A DNA stretch of 64,000 nt from Streptomyces sp. NBC_01224 (GCF_036002945.1 NZ_CP108529.1:3534001-3598000), one strand, 5' to 3'; counted from the first letter of the stretch, positions 35,433-44,118 are shown. Made by a program: numbers and translations. The notes: a model not told the origin generated them from the sequence alone.

Positions 35433-35542
35433 GGCATGAGGACTGCTGGACGCGTTGATGACGCACTCTCCTTGGCAGGAGCGGAGGGCGGAGGCGATGG
35501 GACGGAGGCGGTGGGGGCGAAAAAGGTACCGCGCCCGGCGGA

Positions 35543-35558
35543 CGCTACGCGCGTAGCG
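35543..35558. promoter_or_regulatory. Nucleoside-regulon palindrome, site 4 (ABC transporter operon)
   Basis: Perfect 16-base palindrome CGCTACGCGCGTAGCG, about 70 bases before the AAGGAG of the ATPase gene. It contains the same CTACGCGCGTAG core as the deoC and add sites. Confidence 0.75.
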
Positions 35559-35640
35559 CCGCCGAATCGTTGGCCACCTGATGACAGGTGGCAGACAGTG
35601 TGCGTACGACTACCGCGGAGGCGAGGGAAGCCGTACGTGA

Positions 35641-35684
35641 ATCGGGGCCCGCGCGAAGCCGAAGCGGCTCACCCGGGCCCCGAT
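35641..35684. terminator. Terminator after the BMP lipoprotein gene
   Basis: Perfect 11-base stem (ATCGGGGCCCG at 35641-35651 with 35674-35684), 12 bases past the minus-strand stop. It separates the lipoprotein from the transporter operon, so each has its own promoter and palindrome. Confidence 0.75.
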
Positions 35685-35696
35685 CGACGGGTCGGA

Positions 35697-36737
35697 TCAG
35701 GTCGTGGTCTTGACCGTGATGGTGCCGTCGACGATCTTCTTCTTCGCGGCGTCCAGCTGTGCCTGGATGTCCTTGAGGTGGTCACCCGTGGTGGTCAGGC
35801 TGACGCCGCCCTTGGCCAGGGAGTACGCCTGCGTGCCCGTCACCGGCTTGCCGTCCTTGACGGACTTGACCAGGTCGAAGACGCCGGTGTCGACGTTCTT
35901 GACGACGGAGGTCATGATCGTGTCCTTGTACTTCGACAGCGCCGGGTCAAGGGCCTGGTCGGAGTCGACACCGATGGACCAGGCGCCCTTCTTGCCCGCG
36001 ACGGCCTCGATCGAACCGGCACCGGAGCCGCCCGCGGCGGCGAAGATGACGTCCGCACCCTTGTCGAGCATGCCCTTGGCGGCTTCCTTGCCCTTGTCGG
36101 GGCTGCCGAAGCCGGACAGGTCCGAACCGGTGGACAGGTACTGGATCTGCACCTTGGCCTTCGGCTTGGTGTCCAGGACACCCTGCTGGAAGCCCGCGGC
36201 GAACTTCTTGATCAGCGGAAGGTCCACACCGCCTATGAAGCCGACCTGGCCGTCCTTCGACTTCAGCGCCGCGGCGACACCGGCGAGGTACGAGCCCTGC
36301 TCCTCGGTGAAGACGATGGAGGCGACGTTCTTCGCATCGGAGACCGAGTCGACCAGACCGAAGCTGACCTTCGGGTACTTGGCGGCGACCTTGTCGACCG
36401 CGTCCTTGTACGCGAAGCCGATCGCGACGACCGGGTTGTAGCCGCCCTCGGCGAGCGACTCGAGGCGCTGCTCGCGGTCGGCAGGGGTCTCACCGGTCTT
36501 GGCGGTGAGCTCCTTCGTCTCGGCACCGAACTCGGACTTGGCCTTGTCCAGACCACGCGCGGCGGAGTCGTTGAACGAGTTGTCGCCACGGCCGCCCACG
36601 TCGTAGGCCATGCCGATCTTCATCTTGCCCTTGTCGGAGCTGGAGCTCTCGGTGGACGACTCGCCACACGCGGTGGCGGTGAGCGCGAGAGCCGCAGTGA
36701 CGGCACACGCAGCGGTGATCTTGGATACCCGGCGCAA
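35697..36737 (-). CDS. BMP-family nucleoside-binding lipoprotein
   Basis: 346-residue extracellular substrate-binding lipoprotein. Signal peptide RRVSKITAACAVTAALALT with lipobox TATAC; the mature protein has the BMP/PnrA fold: IGMAYDVGGRGDNSFNDSA at the ligand cleft, NPVVAIGFAY, VFTEEQGSYLAGVAA, and IFAAAGGSGAGSIEA. Members bind purine and pyrimidine nucleosides. TTG 36737 is the start, with AAGGAG seven bases ahead. It should deliver nucleosides to the permease/ATPase encoded at 31442-35432. A half-decayed regulon palindrome lies 60 bases upstream. Confidence 0.93.
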   Translation of the reverse strand: MRRVSKITAACAVTAALALTATACGESSTESSSSDKGKMKIGMAYDVGGRGDNSFNDSAARGLDKAKSEFGAETKELTAKTGETPADREQRLESLAEGGYNPVVAIGFAYKDAVDKVAAKYPKVSFGLVDSVSDAKNVASIVFTEEQGSYLAGVAAALKSKDGQVGFIGGVDLPLIKKFAAGFQQGVLDTKPKAKVQIQYLSTGSDLSGFGSPDKGKEAAKGMLDKGADVIFAAAGGSGAGSIEAVAGKKGAWSIGVDSDQALDPALSKYKDTIMTSVVKNVDTGVFDLVKSVKDGKPVTGTQAYSLAKGGVSLTTTGDHLKDIQAQLDAAKKKIVDGTITVKTTT

Positions 36738-36796
36738 GGGAAGGCTCCTTCAAACCTGACCGAAGCGCCTCTTCCGGCGCTGGTTTCGCCGAGATC

Positions 36797-36810
36797 GTAA
36801 CGCGCGTAGA
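36797..36810. promoter_or_regulatory. Nucleoside-regulon palindrome, site 5 (BMP lipoprotein), imperfect
   Basis: GTAACGCGCGTAGA: one half (GCGTAGA) is identical to the other sites, while the other half has TAA in place of CTA. About 60 bases upstream of the TTG start. Confidence 0.55.
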
Positions 36811-36875
36811 TGTCAGATAAAGCCCTGTACGGAAGCCGTTATCGGATCGTCGCGAACCAGGGGTGACCTGTCCGG

Positions 36876-37181
36876 TTACGGATGGTTGCCGTCCAGCAAC
36901 GCGGAGGCGGTGAAGAGCTCCACCGCGACCGTGATCGCCTCCTCGTCCGCGTCGAAATCACCGCGATGCAGGTCGAGCCGGGCGGTGTCGCCGGGGGTGC
37001 GGACTCCGAGCCGGGCCATGGCTCCGGGGACGTGCTCCAGGTACCAGGAGAAGTCCTCGCCGCCGAGGCTCTGTTCGGTTTTCTCGATCGCATACGAACC
37101 GCGGCGGGCGGTCATCGCCCCGGCCAGCAGATCGACGAGATGAAGGTGGGTGGACTGAGCGGTTTTTGCCACCTCATCCAC
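36876..37181 (-). pseudogene. Duplicated 3' end of the M20 amidohydrolase gene
   Basis: 101 codons reading LLAGAMTARRG, EQSLGGEDFSWYLEHVPGAM and DLHRGDFDADEE, matching the last ~95 residues of the amidohydrolase at 41837-43063. Over 36939-37135 about 189 of 197 bases agree with 41900-42096 by eye. The copy lacks the rest of the enzyme, including most metal ligands; its first 17 codons are unrelated sequence giving a chance ATG. It should be inactive. Together with the intact copy it brackets the second protease gene. Confidence 0.85.
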
Positions 37182-37421
37182 CTACCCGTGCCGGAGGGAG
37201 TCCGCCGCCCGGGACCGCGCCGCACCGCCATCGCCGCAAACCCCACGGGCCCCATGGTGGTGCGGGAGGTGGAGGACCTTGCGATGTCAGCCCCGGACAG
37301 GACCCGGCCGGCCAAGTCCGTGCACGTCACCGGATGGTCGGCGGACCAGGTCCCGGGGACGGCCGGACAGCTCCGGCCGCGCCCCAGGACCTGGTCGAAC
37401 TGCGCGTCGCATGCGGGATGG

Positions 37422-40400
37422 TCAGCGCACGCCCACCGCGCGGATGAGCTCCTGCTTCACCGAGCCGCCCCGGTCGTCGCTCGCGCCCGCCCGCAGCGAG
37501 ACGAACTTCGCACCGCTCGGGACGCGCAGCTCACCCTTCCAGGAGGCGCCGCGCGACGAGTGCAGCGCGACGTTCGTCCAGGTCGCCCCCTCGTCGTAGG
37601 AGACCTCCAGGGAGCCGCCGCCGAGGACACCGGTGTCCGACGCGCCCTTCACGTACTCGGCGTAGATCCGTACGGGCACCCGGCTGCCGCCCCGGACGTC
37701 GCCGACGAGGTCGGTGTCGAGGTCGAAGCCGAGGTTGATCATCGGCAGGTAGGTCCACCGGTCGGCCGGGGTCTCCTTGGAGCGGAGGGTCCACTCCGAG
37801 TGGCCCTTGGTGGCCAGCCGCCAGCGGGCCGGGTCGAGCGTGGTGTCGGTGACGACCTTGTAGGTGGCCTCCTGCGCGGGGGCCGGCCGGGCGTAGGCGC
37901 CGGAGCTCTTCCTGCGGTCGACCCGCTCGCCGTTGACGTACACCTCGGTGTACTGGCTCATCGTCGGGTCGTTGTACACGTCGCCGAAGCCGGTGTGGTC
38001 CGGTCCGGAGTCGCCCCAGCCGGGCGTGTTGAAGCGCAGTTCGCTGCCGGAGCGCTGCTGACCCCAGCCGAGGCCGGTGCCGAGCCACGGGTGCCAGACC
38101 GGCTTGAACCACTCCAGCTCGACCTTGCTGCCGCCCCGGTAGGACGGGGTGCCGCCGCGCTCCTCGAGCGAGTTCTCCAGGTTGACGGACTCGTGCCAGC
38201 GCTGGCCGGTGCCGGTGGAGACGTACTCGGTGCGCTCGGTCGGGAAGACGATCCACTCCTGGAAGCCGAAGCCGTACCGGAAGGTGTCGGTGAGCGAGTA
38301 GCGGAACTCGCCGCCGATCTCCTTCTTGGCCGTCGGCATGTAGTACTTCGAGTGGATCGTGGCGAGTTCGTCCTTGCCGGGCCGGAAGACGAGGTCCGTG
38401 CCGATGGCGCCGGGGTGCCCCTCGGAGAGGTCGTAGGTGTACGGGGTGAAGCGGGTGCCCGTCAGGTCGAGTGTCTTCCCGCGGGCCGCGGCGGACGCGA
38501 TCCTTGCGGCGTCGGCCGCGTTCACGGTGGCGACGGCGAGCGGCCGGTCCTCGCTGTCGGCGGTGCCGAACCACGCCATCAGCCGGCCGGGCTTGTCGTC
38601 GGTGACGAACAGGAACTTGGCGCCCGCGTCCTGGGCGGTCTGGGCGAGCTGCGTGGGGTCGGCGCCCTCGGTGCGGCGGACCAGGACCGCCTTGCCGGTG
38701 ACGTCCTTGCCGGCGTACTCCGCGGCGGTGCCGGTGCCCGCATCGACGACGCCGAGACGGTGACGGCCGTCGAGGAAGGTGGCGCCGGGCTGCGCAGTGA
38801 CGTCGGAGAGCCGGACGCCGCCCGCGGCGGCCTCGAGCAACGGCTTGCCGAGCCGCCAGACCGTCCGGTACTCGAAGGTGCCGGTCGCGGGCTTGGTGGT
38901 GGGCGCGGCGAAGACCGAGTCGTACTTCGGGGGGACCTGGACGGCGCCGCCGTAGGAGGCCCCGTTGGCCTTGCGGTCGAACTCCATCAGGAGCTGCCGG
39001 GTCTCGGTGCGCTTGCTGACCTCGGCGCGTATCTCACGCAGTTGGCGCCCGTCGAGAGTGATCTCGCGGTCGCGGTCGAGGACGATCTCCGGATCGGTGA
39101 GGAGACCGAGGCCGAGGGAGTCCTTGCCGTGCGAGCCGCGGACGTCGAGCCAGGTGTTGACGGTGTACGTGCCGGGCCTCAGGCGCAGTTGGACGGTGCC
39201 GGACTCGCCGACGGACGCCGGGAACGGGTCTTCGTTTGCTACCAGGTGCTGCACCCCGAGCCAGGCGGGGGTGGGGGCGCCGTCGCGGTCCTTGACATGG
39301 ATGGTGAGGTTGTAGCGCTCCTCCTCCTTGACCAGGCCGAGCGCGGTGTGCGCGACGGGTGTGCCGCCGGAGGTGGCGGTGATGCGGCCGGAGCTGTTGC
39401 CGGCGGGGGCCTTGGTGCCGTCGCCGGTGACGGTGGTCTGCGCGGTGCCGTGGGCCGGGACGGTGAGGGTGGTGTCGGCGAGGGTGGTGGTGCCCTGCGG
39501 CATGCCCTCGACGGCCAGGTTCAGCTCGACGGGCGCGTCGGAGGAGTTGGTGTACGTGACGGTCTTCGTCACGGGCTTGTTCGACTCGTACGGCCAGGAG
39601 TAGAAGCCCAGGTCGGCGGAGCCGGTGGCGGTGACGTTCGCGGAGATCGCGGCAGCCACGTCGACCCGGCCCGCGCCGAGGGCGTACGAGGACGCGGTGA
39701 GCGTCTTGGAGCTGGACATGAGGGCGTTCTTGAGCTGGGCGCCGGTCCAGTCGGGGTGCCGCTCGGCGAGGAGCGCGGCGACGCCCGCGACGTGCGGGGT
39801 CGCCATCGACGTACCGCTCTTGGAGGTGTAGAGGCCGCTGCCGCTGACGAGCTGGGAGCGGGCGGCGAGAATGTTGACACCGGGGGCGGAGATGTCGGGC
39901 TTGAGGGCCTGGTCGCCGTAGCGGGGGCCCTGGCTGGAGAAGGCGGCGGCGCGGTCGGCGGAGTCGACGGCGCCGACGGTGAGCGCGGCGTCGGCGGCGC
40001 CGGGTGAGCCGATGGAGCCCGGGGCGCCGGAGTTGCCGGCGGCGATGACGAAGAGGGCGCCGGTCTCGGCGGAGAGGGTGTTCACCGCCTGGGCCATGGG
40101 GTCGGTGCCGTCGGTGCCTTCGCTGGAGCCGAGGCTCATCGAGACGATCTTCGCGTCGATGTCGCGGGCGGCCCACTCCATGCCGGCGATGATCTGCGAC
40201 TCGGTGCCGGTGCCCTGGTTGTTGAGGACCTTGCCGACGGCGAGGGTCGCGCCGGGGGCGACGCCCTGTTCCTTGCCCGCGGAGCCCGCGCCGCTGCCGC
40301 CGACGGTGGAGGTGACATGGGTGCCGTGGCCTTGGCGGTCGGCGACCTCCTGGCCCTCGATGAAGGACCGGGTCTCGGAGACCCGTCCGTCGAGGTCGGG

Positions 40401-41108
40401 GTGGGAGAGGTCGGCGCCGGTGTCGAGTACGGCGACCTTGACGCCCTTGCCGGTCAGGCCGGCCTCCCAGGCCTTGGGGGTGCCGATCTGGGCGTTGGAG
40501 TCGGCCATGTCGGCCTTGACCCGGGCGTCGAGCCAGACCTTCATGGCACCGGCCGAGCGGGCGCCGGGGCGGGCGGAGTCGATGAACTCGCGCCAGAAGG
40601 CGGCTGGTTCGGTGGCTCGTACGGCCGCGCCGCCGATGCTGGGCAGGGCGCGGACGGTCTTGGTGCCGCGCGGGGCGGCGGCGGTGCGGGCACCCTTGCC
40701 GTGCGTCACGATCAGCGGCAGATCGCCGGTGATGCCCTGCTCGACGAGGCCGGTGACGTCGAAGAGCCGCCGGTCGAGGACACCGGCCGCCAAGTAGGGA
40801 CGGGCCTCGTCGGGTATGACGGTGACCCTGCCGTTCACGGTCTCGTTGCGGACGGCCCCGGTGGCGCCCTTGGCCCGGTCGACGGTGACGGTCTTCCGGC
40901 CGCCGCCGAGGTCGGTGAGGGTGACGCGGTCACCGGTGATGAGGGTGACGGTGGTGCTCGCGCCCTGGGCCCCGGTGAAGGTGGCCGGTGCGGACGCGGT
41001 GTCTGGGGCGGTATCGGGCGCGGCGGCGGTCTGCCCTGCGGAGAGCAGCACCAGGGAGAGCCCTGCGGCGAGCAGGGCGGCTCTTCCTCCCGTGGAAGGT
41101 CTGATCAC
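37422..41108 (-). CDS. Large secreted subtilisin-family (S8) protease
   Basis: 1228 residues. Signal peptide (GRAALLAAGLSLVLLSAGQTAAA), propeptide to about residue 200, then the S8 domain with Asp229, His261, oxyanion Asn359 and Ser434 (SGTSMATPHVAG). Beyond residue 480 come a beta-rich module (VTYTNSSDAPVELNLAVEGM), a PA-like protease-associated region (DVTGKAVLVRRTEGADPTQLAQ) and a C-terminal beta domain (ISYDEGATW-like VSYDEGATWTNV). GTG 41108 has AGGAG six bases upstream. It is on an inserted segment bounded by the amidohydrolase 3' duplication, so it may have arrived by transfer. Confidence 0.92.
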   Translation of the reverse strand: MIRPSTGGRAALLAAGLSLVLLSAGQTAAAPDTAPDTASAPATFTGAQGASTTVTLITGDRVTLTDLGGGRKTVTVDRAKGATGAVRNETVNGRVTVIPDEARPYLAAGVLDRRLFDVTGLVEQGITGDLPLIVTHGKGARTAAAPRGTKTVRALPSIGGAAVRATEPAAFWREFIDSARPGARSAGAMKVWLDARVKADMADSNAQIGTPKAWEAGLTGKGVKVAVLDTGADLSHPDLDGRVSETRSFIEGQEVADRQGHGTHVTSTVGGSGAGSAGKEQGVAPGATLAVGKVLNNQGTGTESQIIAGMEWAARDIDAKIVSMSLGSSEGTDGTDPMAQAVNTLSAETGALFVIAAGNSGAPGSIGSPGAADAALTVGAVDSADRAAAFSSQGPRYGDQALKPDISAPGVNILAARSQLVSGSGLYTSKSGTSMATPHVAGVAALLAERHPDWTGAQLKNALMSSSKTLTASSYALGAGRVDVAAAISANVTATGSADLGFYSWPYESNKPVTKTVTYTNSSDAPVELNLAVEGMPQGTTTLADTTLTVPAHGTAQTTVTGDGTKAPAGNSSGRITATSGGTPVAHTALGLVKEEERYNLTIHVKDRDGAPTPAWLGVQHLVANEDPFPASVGESGTVQLRLRPGTYTVNTWLDVRGSHGKDSLGLGLLTDPEIVLDRDREITLDGRQLREIRAEVSKRTETRQLLMEFDRKANGASYGGAVQVPPKYDSVFAAPTTKPATGTFEYRTVWRLGKPLLEAAAGGVRLSDVTAQPGATFLDGRHRLGVVDAGTGTAAEYAGKDVTGKAVLVRRTEGADPTQLAQTAQDAGAKFLFVTDDKPGRLMAWFGTADSEDRPLAVATVNAADAARIASAAARGKTLDLTGTRFTPYTYDLSEGHPGAIGTDLVFRPGKDELATIHSKYYMPTAKKEIGGEFRYSLTDTFRYGFGFQEWIVFPTERTEYVSTGTGQRWHESVNLENSLEERGGTPSYRGGSKVELEWFKPVWHPWLGTGLGWGQQRSGSELRFNTPGWGDSGPDHTGFGDVYNDPTMSQYTEVYVNGERVDRRKSSGAYARPAPAQEATYKVVTDTTLDPARWRLATKGHSEWTLRSKETPADRWTYLPMINLGFDLDTDLVGDVRGGSRVPVRIYAEYVKGASDTGVLGGGSLEVSYDEGATWTNVALHSSRGASWKGELRVPSGAKFVSLRAGASDDRGGSVKQELIRAVGVR

Positions 41109-41836
41109 GAGGTACTCCTCGGACGCCCGGGGGAAGGGGTGGTTCCGGGCGCCGCGGTGAGTCTGGCCCGTGGGACGGGAGTTGATGCCTGTAGCGCGTG
41201 GCGGCTATCTGCCCTGACGGCCAACCGCCAATTGATGCAGCCCCGTTGACAGCCGTATGCCGGCCAGGCGTCGCAACGAGTCGGGCGGCGCGCGGATCGG
41301 GGCCGCGCGCCGGTCAGGGCGCCGGGGGACTACGCGCGCATCAGCGTGTCCCTGCGCATGCCGGGCCGGTCCCCACGGTCCGGCCACCGGAGCGGTGCGG
41401 CCTGCCCGCTCTGGTGGCCGAGAACGTCAAGCTCACCGGCGCGGGCATCAGCGCCTGGACGGCCGCCGACGCAAAGGCGCTGTCCATCATCGGCGGGATG
41501 GTCTCCGGGGCGGACAGCATCGAGACCTGGATGTGCCGCTCCACGGCGACCTGCCCCGCCTGTTCGGGGGCGTGCGCGCGCCGTCCACTCCGTGCACCTT
41601 CCCGCATGCCTTCACCTGGGGCTACGCCAACTCGAGTCCGCTCTGCGGGCGTTCACCTGCCACCTGGCCCTTCACGCCGGCCTGGCCCCGCGAACCGACG
41701 AGGTGGCGTTCGTCGACATCGACTCCAAGGTGAAGCAGGTCCATGGGCCGGCCAAGCCTCATGCTGCCCGCCCACCGGAAGATCACCCTGAACCCACCCG
41801 AAACCGACGATCAGAGTTCACGCGGTGGATCCAGGC
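41109..41836. other. Gap with a transposase remnant
   Basis: 728 bases between the protease start and the stop of the amidohydrolase gene. It contains the protease promoter region and a broken IS1380 transposase (41399-41756). No intact gene. Confidence 0.7.
41399..41756 (+). mobile_element. IS1380-family transposase remnant
   Basis: Three consecutive pieces in three frames make one transposase segment: LVAENVKLTGAGISAWTAAD to GADSIE (41399-41527), DVPLHGDLPRLFGGVRAPST to FTWGYA (41527-41628), and LRQLESALRAFTCHLA to EVAFVDIDSKVKQVHGPAK (41616-41756). This is the N-terminal to first-catalytic-Asp part of IS1380-type transposases. Two frameshifts and missing 5' and 3' parts make it dead; no terminal inverted repeats were found. 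It lies beside the breakpoint of the amidohydrolase duplication, so it probably took part in the rearrangement. Confidence 0.75.
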
Positions 41837-43063
41837 TCAGGCGGAGCAGCCATCCAGAAGTGCCGACGCCGTGAACAGCTCTACGCCCACCTTGATGGAC
41901 TCCTCGTCCGCGTCGAAATCGCCGCGATGCAGGTCGAGCCGGGCGGTGTCGCCGGGGGTACGGACGCCGAGCCGGGCCATGGCTCCGGGGACGTGCTCCA
42001 GGTACCAGGAGAAGTCCTCGCCGCCGAGGCTCTGTTCGGTGTCCTCGATCGCCTGCGATCCGCGGCGGGCGGTCATCGCCCCGGCCAGCAGATCGATCAC
42101 GGCGGCGTCGTTCACAACGGGCGGAACGCCCCGGACGTAATTGATCACCGTCTTGGCCCGGTGCATCCCGGCCACCTCGTCGATCGCCGCGTGCACCAGG
42201 TCCGGCGCCTCCCGCCAGGCCGCCAGGTCCAGGCAGCGGACGGTGCCGGACAGCTCGGCGTGCTGCGGGATCACATTGCAGGCGTGACCGGCCTCCAGCC
42301 GTCCCCAGGTGACGGCGAGCCCGGCCCGTGCGTCGACCCGGCGGGCCAGCAGGGCGGGCACCTCGGTGGCGACCCTCGCGGCCGCGGTGACCAGGTCGGT
42401 GGTCAGATGCGGCCGCGCGGTGTGCCCACCGGGGCCGTCGAGCGATACCTCCAGCCGGTCGCAGGCCGAGGTGATCGCCCCGACCCGCAGCCCGATCCGC
42501 CCCACGTCCACCTTCGGGTCGCAGTGCACTCCGATGATCCGCCCGACACCCTCCAGTGCCCCGGACGCGATCGTGTCGGGCGCACCGCCGGGCAGCACCT
42601 CCTCGGCCGGCTGGAAGATCAGCCGCACCGGCCGCGGCAGCAGCCCCTGCCGGTCGAGCTCGGCGAGCACGAGCCCGGCGCCGAGGACCGAGGTGGTGTG
42701 GATGTCGTGCCCGCAGGCATGCGCCCGGTCGGGGACGGTGGAGCGGTACGGGACGCCCGCCTTGGTGTCCGGGATGGGCAGAGCGTCGATGTCCGCGCGC
42801 AGAGCGAGCATGGGCCGCGGGTCGCCTTCCCGTCTGCCCACGTCGCACAGGAGCCCGGTCCCGGTGTCGAGTACCCGTGGTTCCAGCCCCGCCTTCTCCA
42901 GCCGGGCCTTGATGGCCGCGGTGGTACGGAACTCCTGGTTGCCCAGCTCGGGGTGCATGTGCAGATCGCGGCGGAAGGCGATCAGTTCGGCACGCAGGGC
43001 CTCGGGCAGGGTGCCGGGCAGCGCCTCGTCCCCGGACGTTCGGGCATCGGAATCACGGGACAT
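41837..43063 (-). CDS. M20-family amidohydrolase (metallopeptidase)
   Basis: 408 residues from ATG 43063; cytosolic, two-metal amidohydrolase of the M20D/aminoacylase type that removes acyl groups from N-acyl amino acids or cuts related amides. Motifs: RRDLHMHPELGNQEF, ADIDALPIPD, the metal-binding HACGHDIHT, QPAEEVLPGGA with the catalytic Glu, and the final GGEDFSWYLEHVPG. GTG 43075 would add four residues; ATG 43063 is preferred because AGGTGA lies eight bases before it. That region overlaps a 13-base palindrome. Its 3' end is duplicated at 36876-37181. Confidence 0.9.
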   Translation of the reverse strand: MSRDSDARTSGDEALPGTLPEALRAELIAFRRDLHMHPELGNQEFRTTAAIKARLEKAGLEPRVLDTGTGLLCDVGRREGDPRPMLALRADIDALPIPDTKAGVPYRSTVPDRAHACGHDIHTTSVLGAGLVLAELDRQGLLPRPVRLIFQPAEEVLPGGAPDTIASGALEGVGRIIGVHCDPKVDVGRIGLRVGAITSACDRLEVSLDGPGGHTARPHLTTDLVTAAARVATEVPALLARRVDARAGLAVTWGRLEAGHACNVIPQHAELSGTVRCLDLAAWREAPDLVHAAIDEVAGMHRAKTVINYVRGVPPVVNDAAVIDLLAGAMTARRGSQAIEDTEQSLGGEDFSWYLEHVPGAMARLGVRTPGDTARLDLHRGDFDADEESIKVGVELFTASALLDGCSA

Positions 43064-43070
43064 CAACTGG

Positions 43071-43083
43071 TTCACCTGGTGAA
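43071..43083. promoter_or_regulatory. Palindrome over the amidohydrolase ribosome site
   Basis: TTCACCTGGTGAA: two 6-base arms inverted around one base, covering the AGGTGA ribosome site of the amidohydrolase gene. It may be an operator or a chance match. Confidence 0.4.
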
Positions 43084-43203
43084 GAGTAAGGCCCTTGACC
43101 CCTCAACTGACCACAGATCAACAAAAGTTCAGCCGCATAGACGAACAAAATGTGGCGTCGGAGCGTGTGGCGTGAGATGGAGGTGGGTAAACTCACCGAT
43201 TTT

Positions 43204-43839
43204 CTACTGGCTGCGACGCACCGGCAGCAGCGCCAGACCGATGCACAGGGCACCGATCGGCAGCAGATCCAGGCTCACGGCCGCCGGCACGACCCCGGCC
43301 AGCACGGCCACCGGAGCCCACGCCCGGACCAGGTCCCGGCGGAAGAACGCGAGCAGAGTGACGAGGCCCAGCAGTCCGAACCAGAACAGCATCGGCACCA
43401 CCGTGTAGACCAACGGCATCACACCGGGCACGTCCTGCACCCGCTCGAAAATCTCGCCCATAGCGTGCTTGTCCGCCGCGACGAACCCGACCGCCAGGTC
43501 GATCACCGCCTGGACCGCCACCGCCGCCGCCCCGGCCAGCCCGGCCCAGGCCGCCACCTCGACGGCGACCCGCCTGCCCCCGCGCTCCCCGGCGAGTCTC
43601 CGCAGCCCCAGGAAGACCGGCACGAAGGCGAGCACCCCGGCCAGGAACAGCAGATGCGCCGTCGTCCACCACACCCCGGGCCCGTAATCACCGACGGCCC
43701 GTCCGACCAGCCGCACCGCCCCGTACCCCGCCATCAGGGCGGGTCCCGCAAGGAAGGCCGCCCCGACCGTCACCCCGGCCGTACCATCCGTACCGGCCGT
43801 ACCACCCTGTCGCTCGGTCGTCATCCGCCTCGTCGTCAT
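43204..43839 (-). CDS. Membrane protein, unknown function
   Basis: 211 residues with five or six membrane segments: VTVGAAFLAGPALMAGYGAV, TTAHLLFLAGVLAFVPVFLG, VAAWAGLAGAAAVAVQAVIDL, VMPLVYTVVPMLFWFGLLGLV and a last pair near VLAGVVPAAVSL and IGALCIGLALL. No charged catalytic motif and no family recognized. ATG 43839; ATG 43824 is an alternative. It stands alone between the amidohydrolase gene and a toxin remnant. Confidence 0.75.
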   Translation of the reverse strand: MTTRRMTTERQGGTAGTDGTAGVTVGAAFLAGPALMAGYGAVRLVGRAVGDYGPGVWWTTAHLLFLAGVLAFVPVFLGLRRLAGERGGRRVAVEVAAWAGLAGAAAVAVQAVIDLAVGFVAADKHAMGEIFERVQDVPGVMPLVYTVVPMLFWFGLLGLVTLLAFFRRDLVRAWAPVAVLAGVVPAAVSLDLLPIGALCIGLALLPVRRSQ

Positions 43840-43932
43840 GCGTCGATGCTCGCGCCCGGCCGACCCTGCCCGCTATCGGGGCTTTCCCCCAACGAACCCT
43901 TGGTGTACGCCACTTACCGGTCAGGGTGCCCC

Positions 43933-44118
43933 ATGACACCCCGCTCAGGCTTGCGTACGGCATTGGCATCGACCGCCACCCCGGCGGCCAGACTGCCCGC
44001 ACATCACCGCGATCCGTTCGACCGGATACTGATCGCACAGGCCCAGACCGAGGGTATGACCGTCCTGACCCGCGACAAGTGGATCCCCTCCTACGACGTG
44101 CAGGTCATGCCCGTCTGA
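43933..44118 (+). pseudogene. C-terminal fragment of a PIN-domain (VapC-type) toxin gene
   Basis: 61 codons ending HHRDPFDRILIAQAQTEG, TVLTRDKWIPSYDV. 'HRDPFDR-L-AQA--EG' and 'LTRD---YDV' are the third acidic motif and end of PIN-domain RNases of toxin-antitoxin systems. The first acidic motif and about half the domain are missing, as is any antitoxin gene. The fragment cannot be active. It marks the left edge of the accessory stretch 43933-45900. Confidence 0.6.

Noticed and set aside
33759..36800. A 1013-codon plus-strand open frame opposite the ABC transporter ATPase and BMP genes
   Set aside because: It spans two genes and their promoter region antisense, has no ribosome site and no recognizable domain.
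36882..40007. A 1041-codon plus-strand open frame opposite the second protease gene
   Set aside because: It is the antisense shadow of a clear S8 protease gene; its translation is full of Gly/Val/Arg/Asp repeats with no domain, as is usual for the antisense of GC-rich genes.
41329..41342. A CTACGCGCGCAT sequence upstream of the second protease gene
   Set aside because: It resembles half of the nucleoside palindrome but the other half is wrong, it lies 220 bases from the gene, and the gene is not in the pathway.
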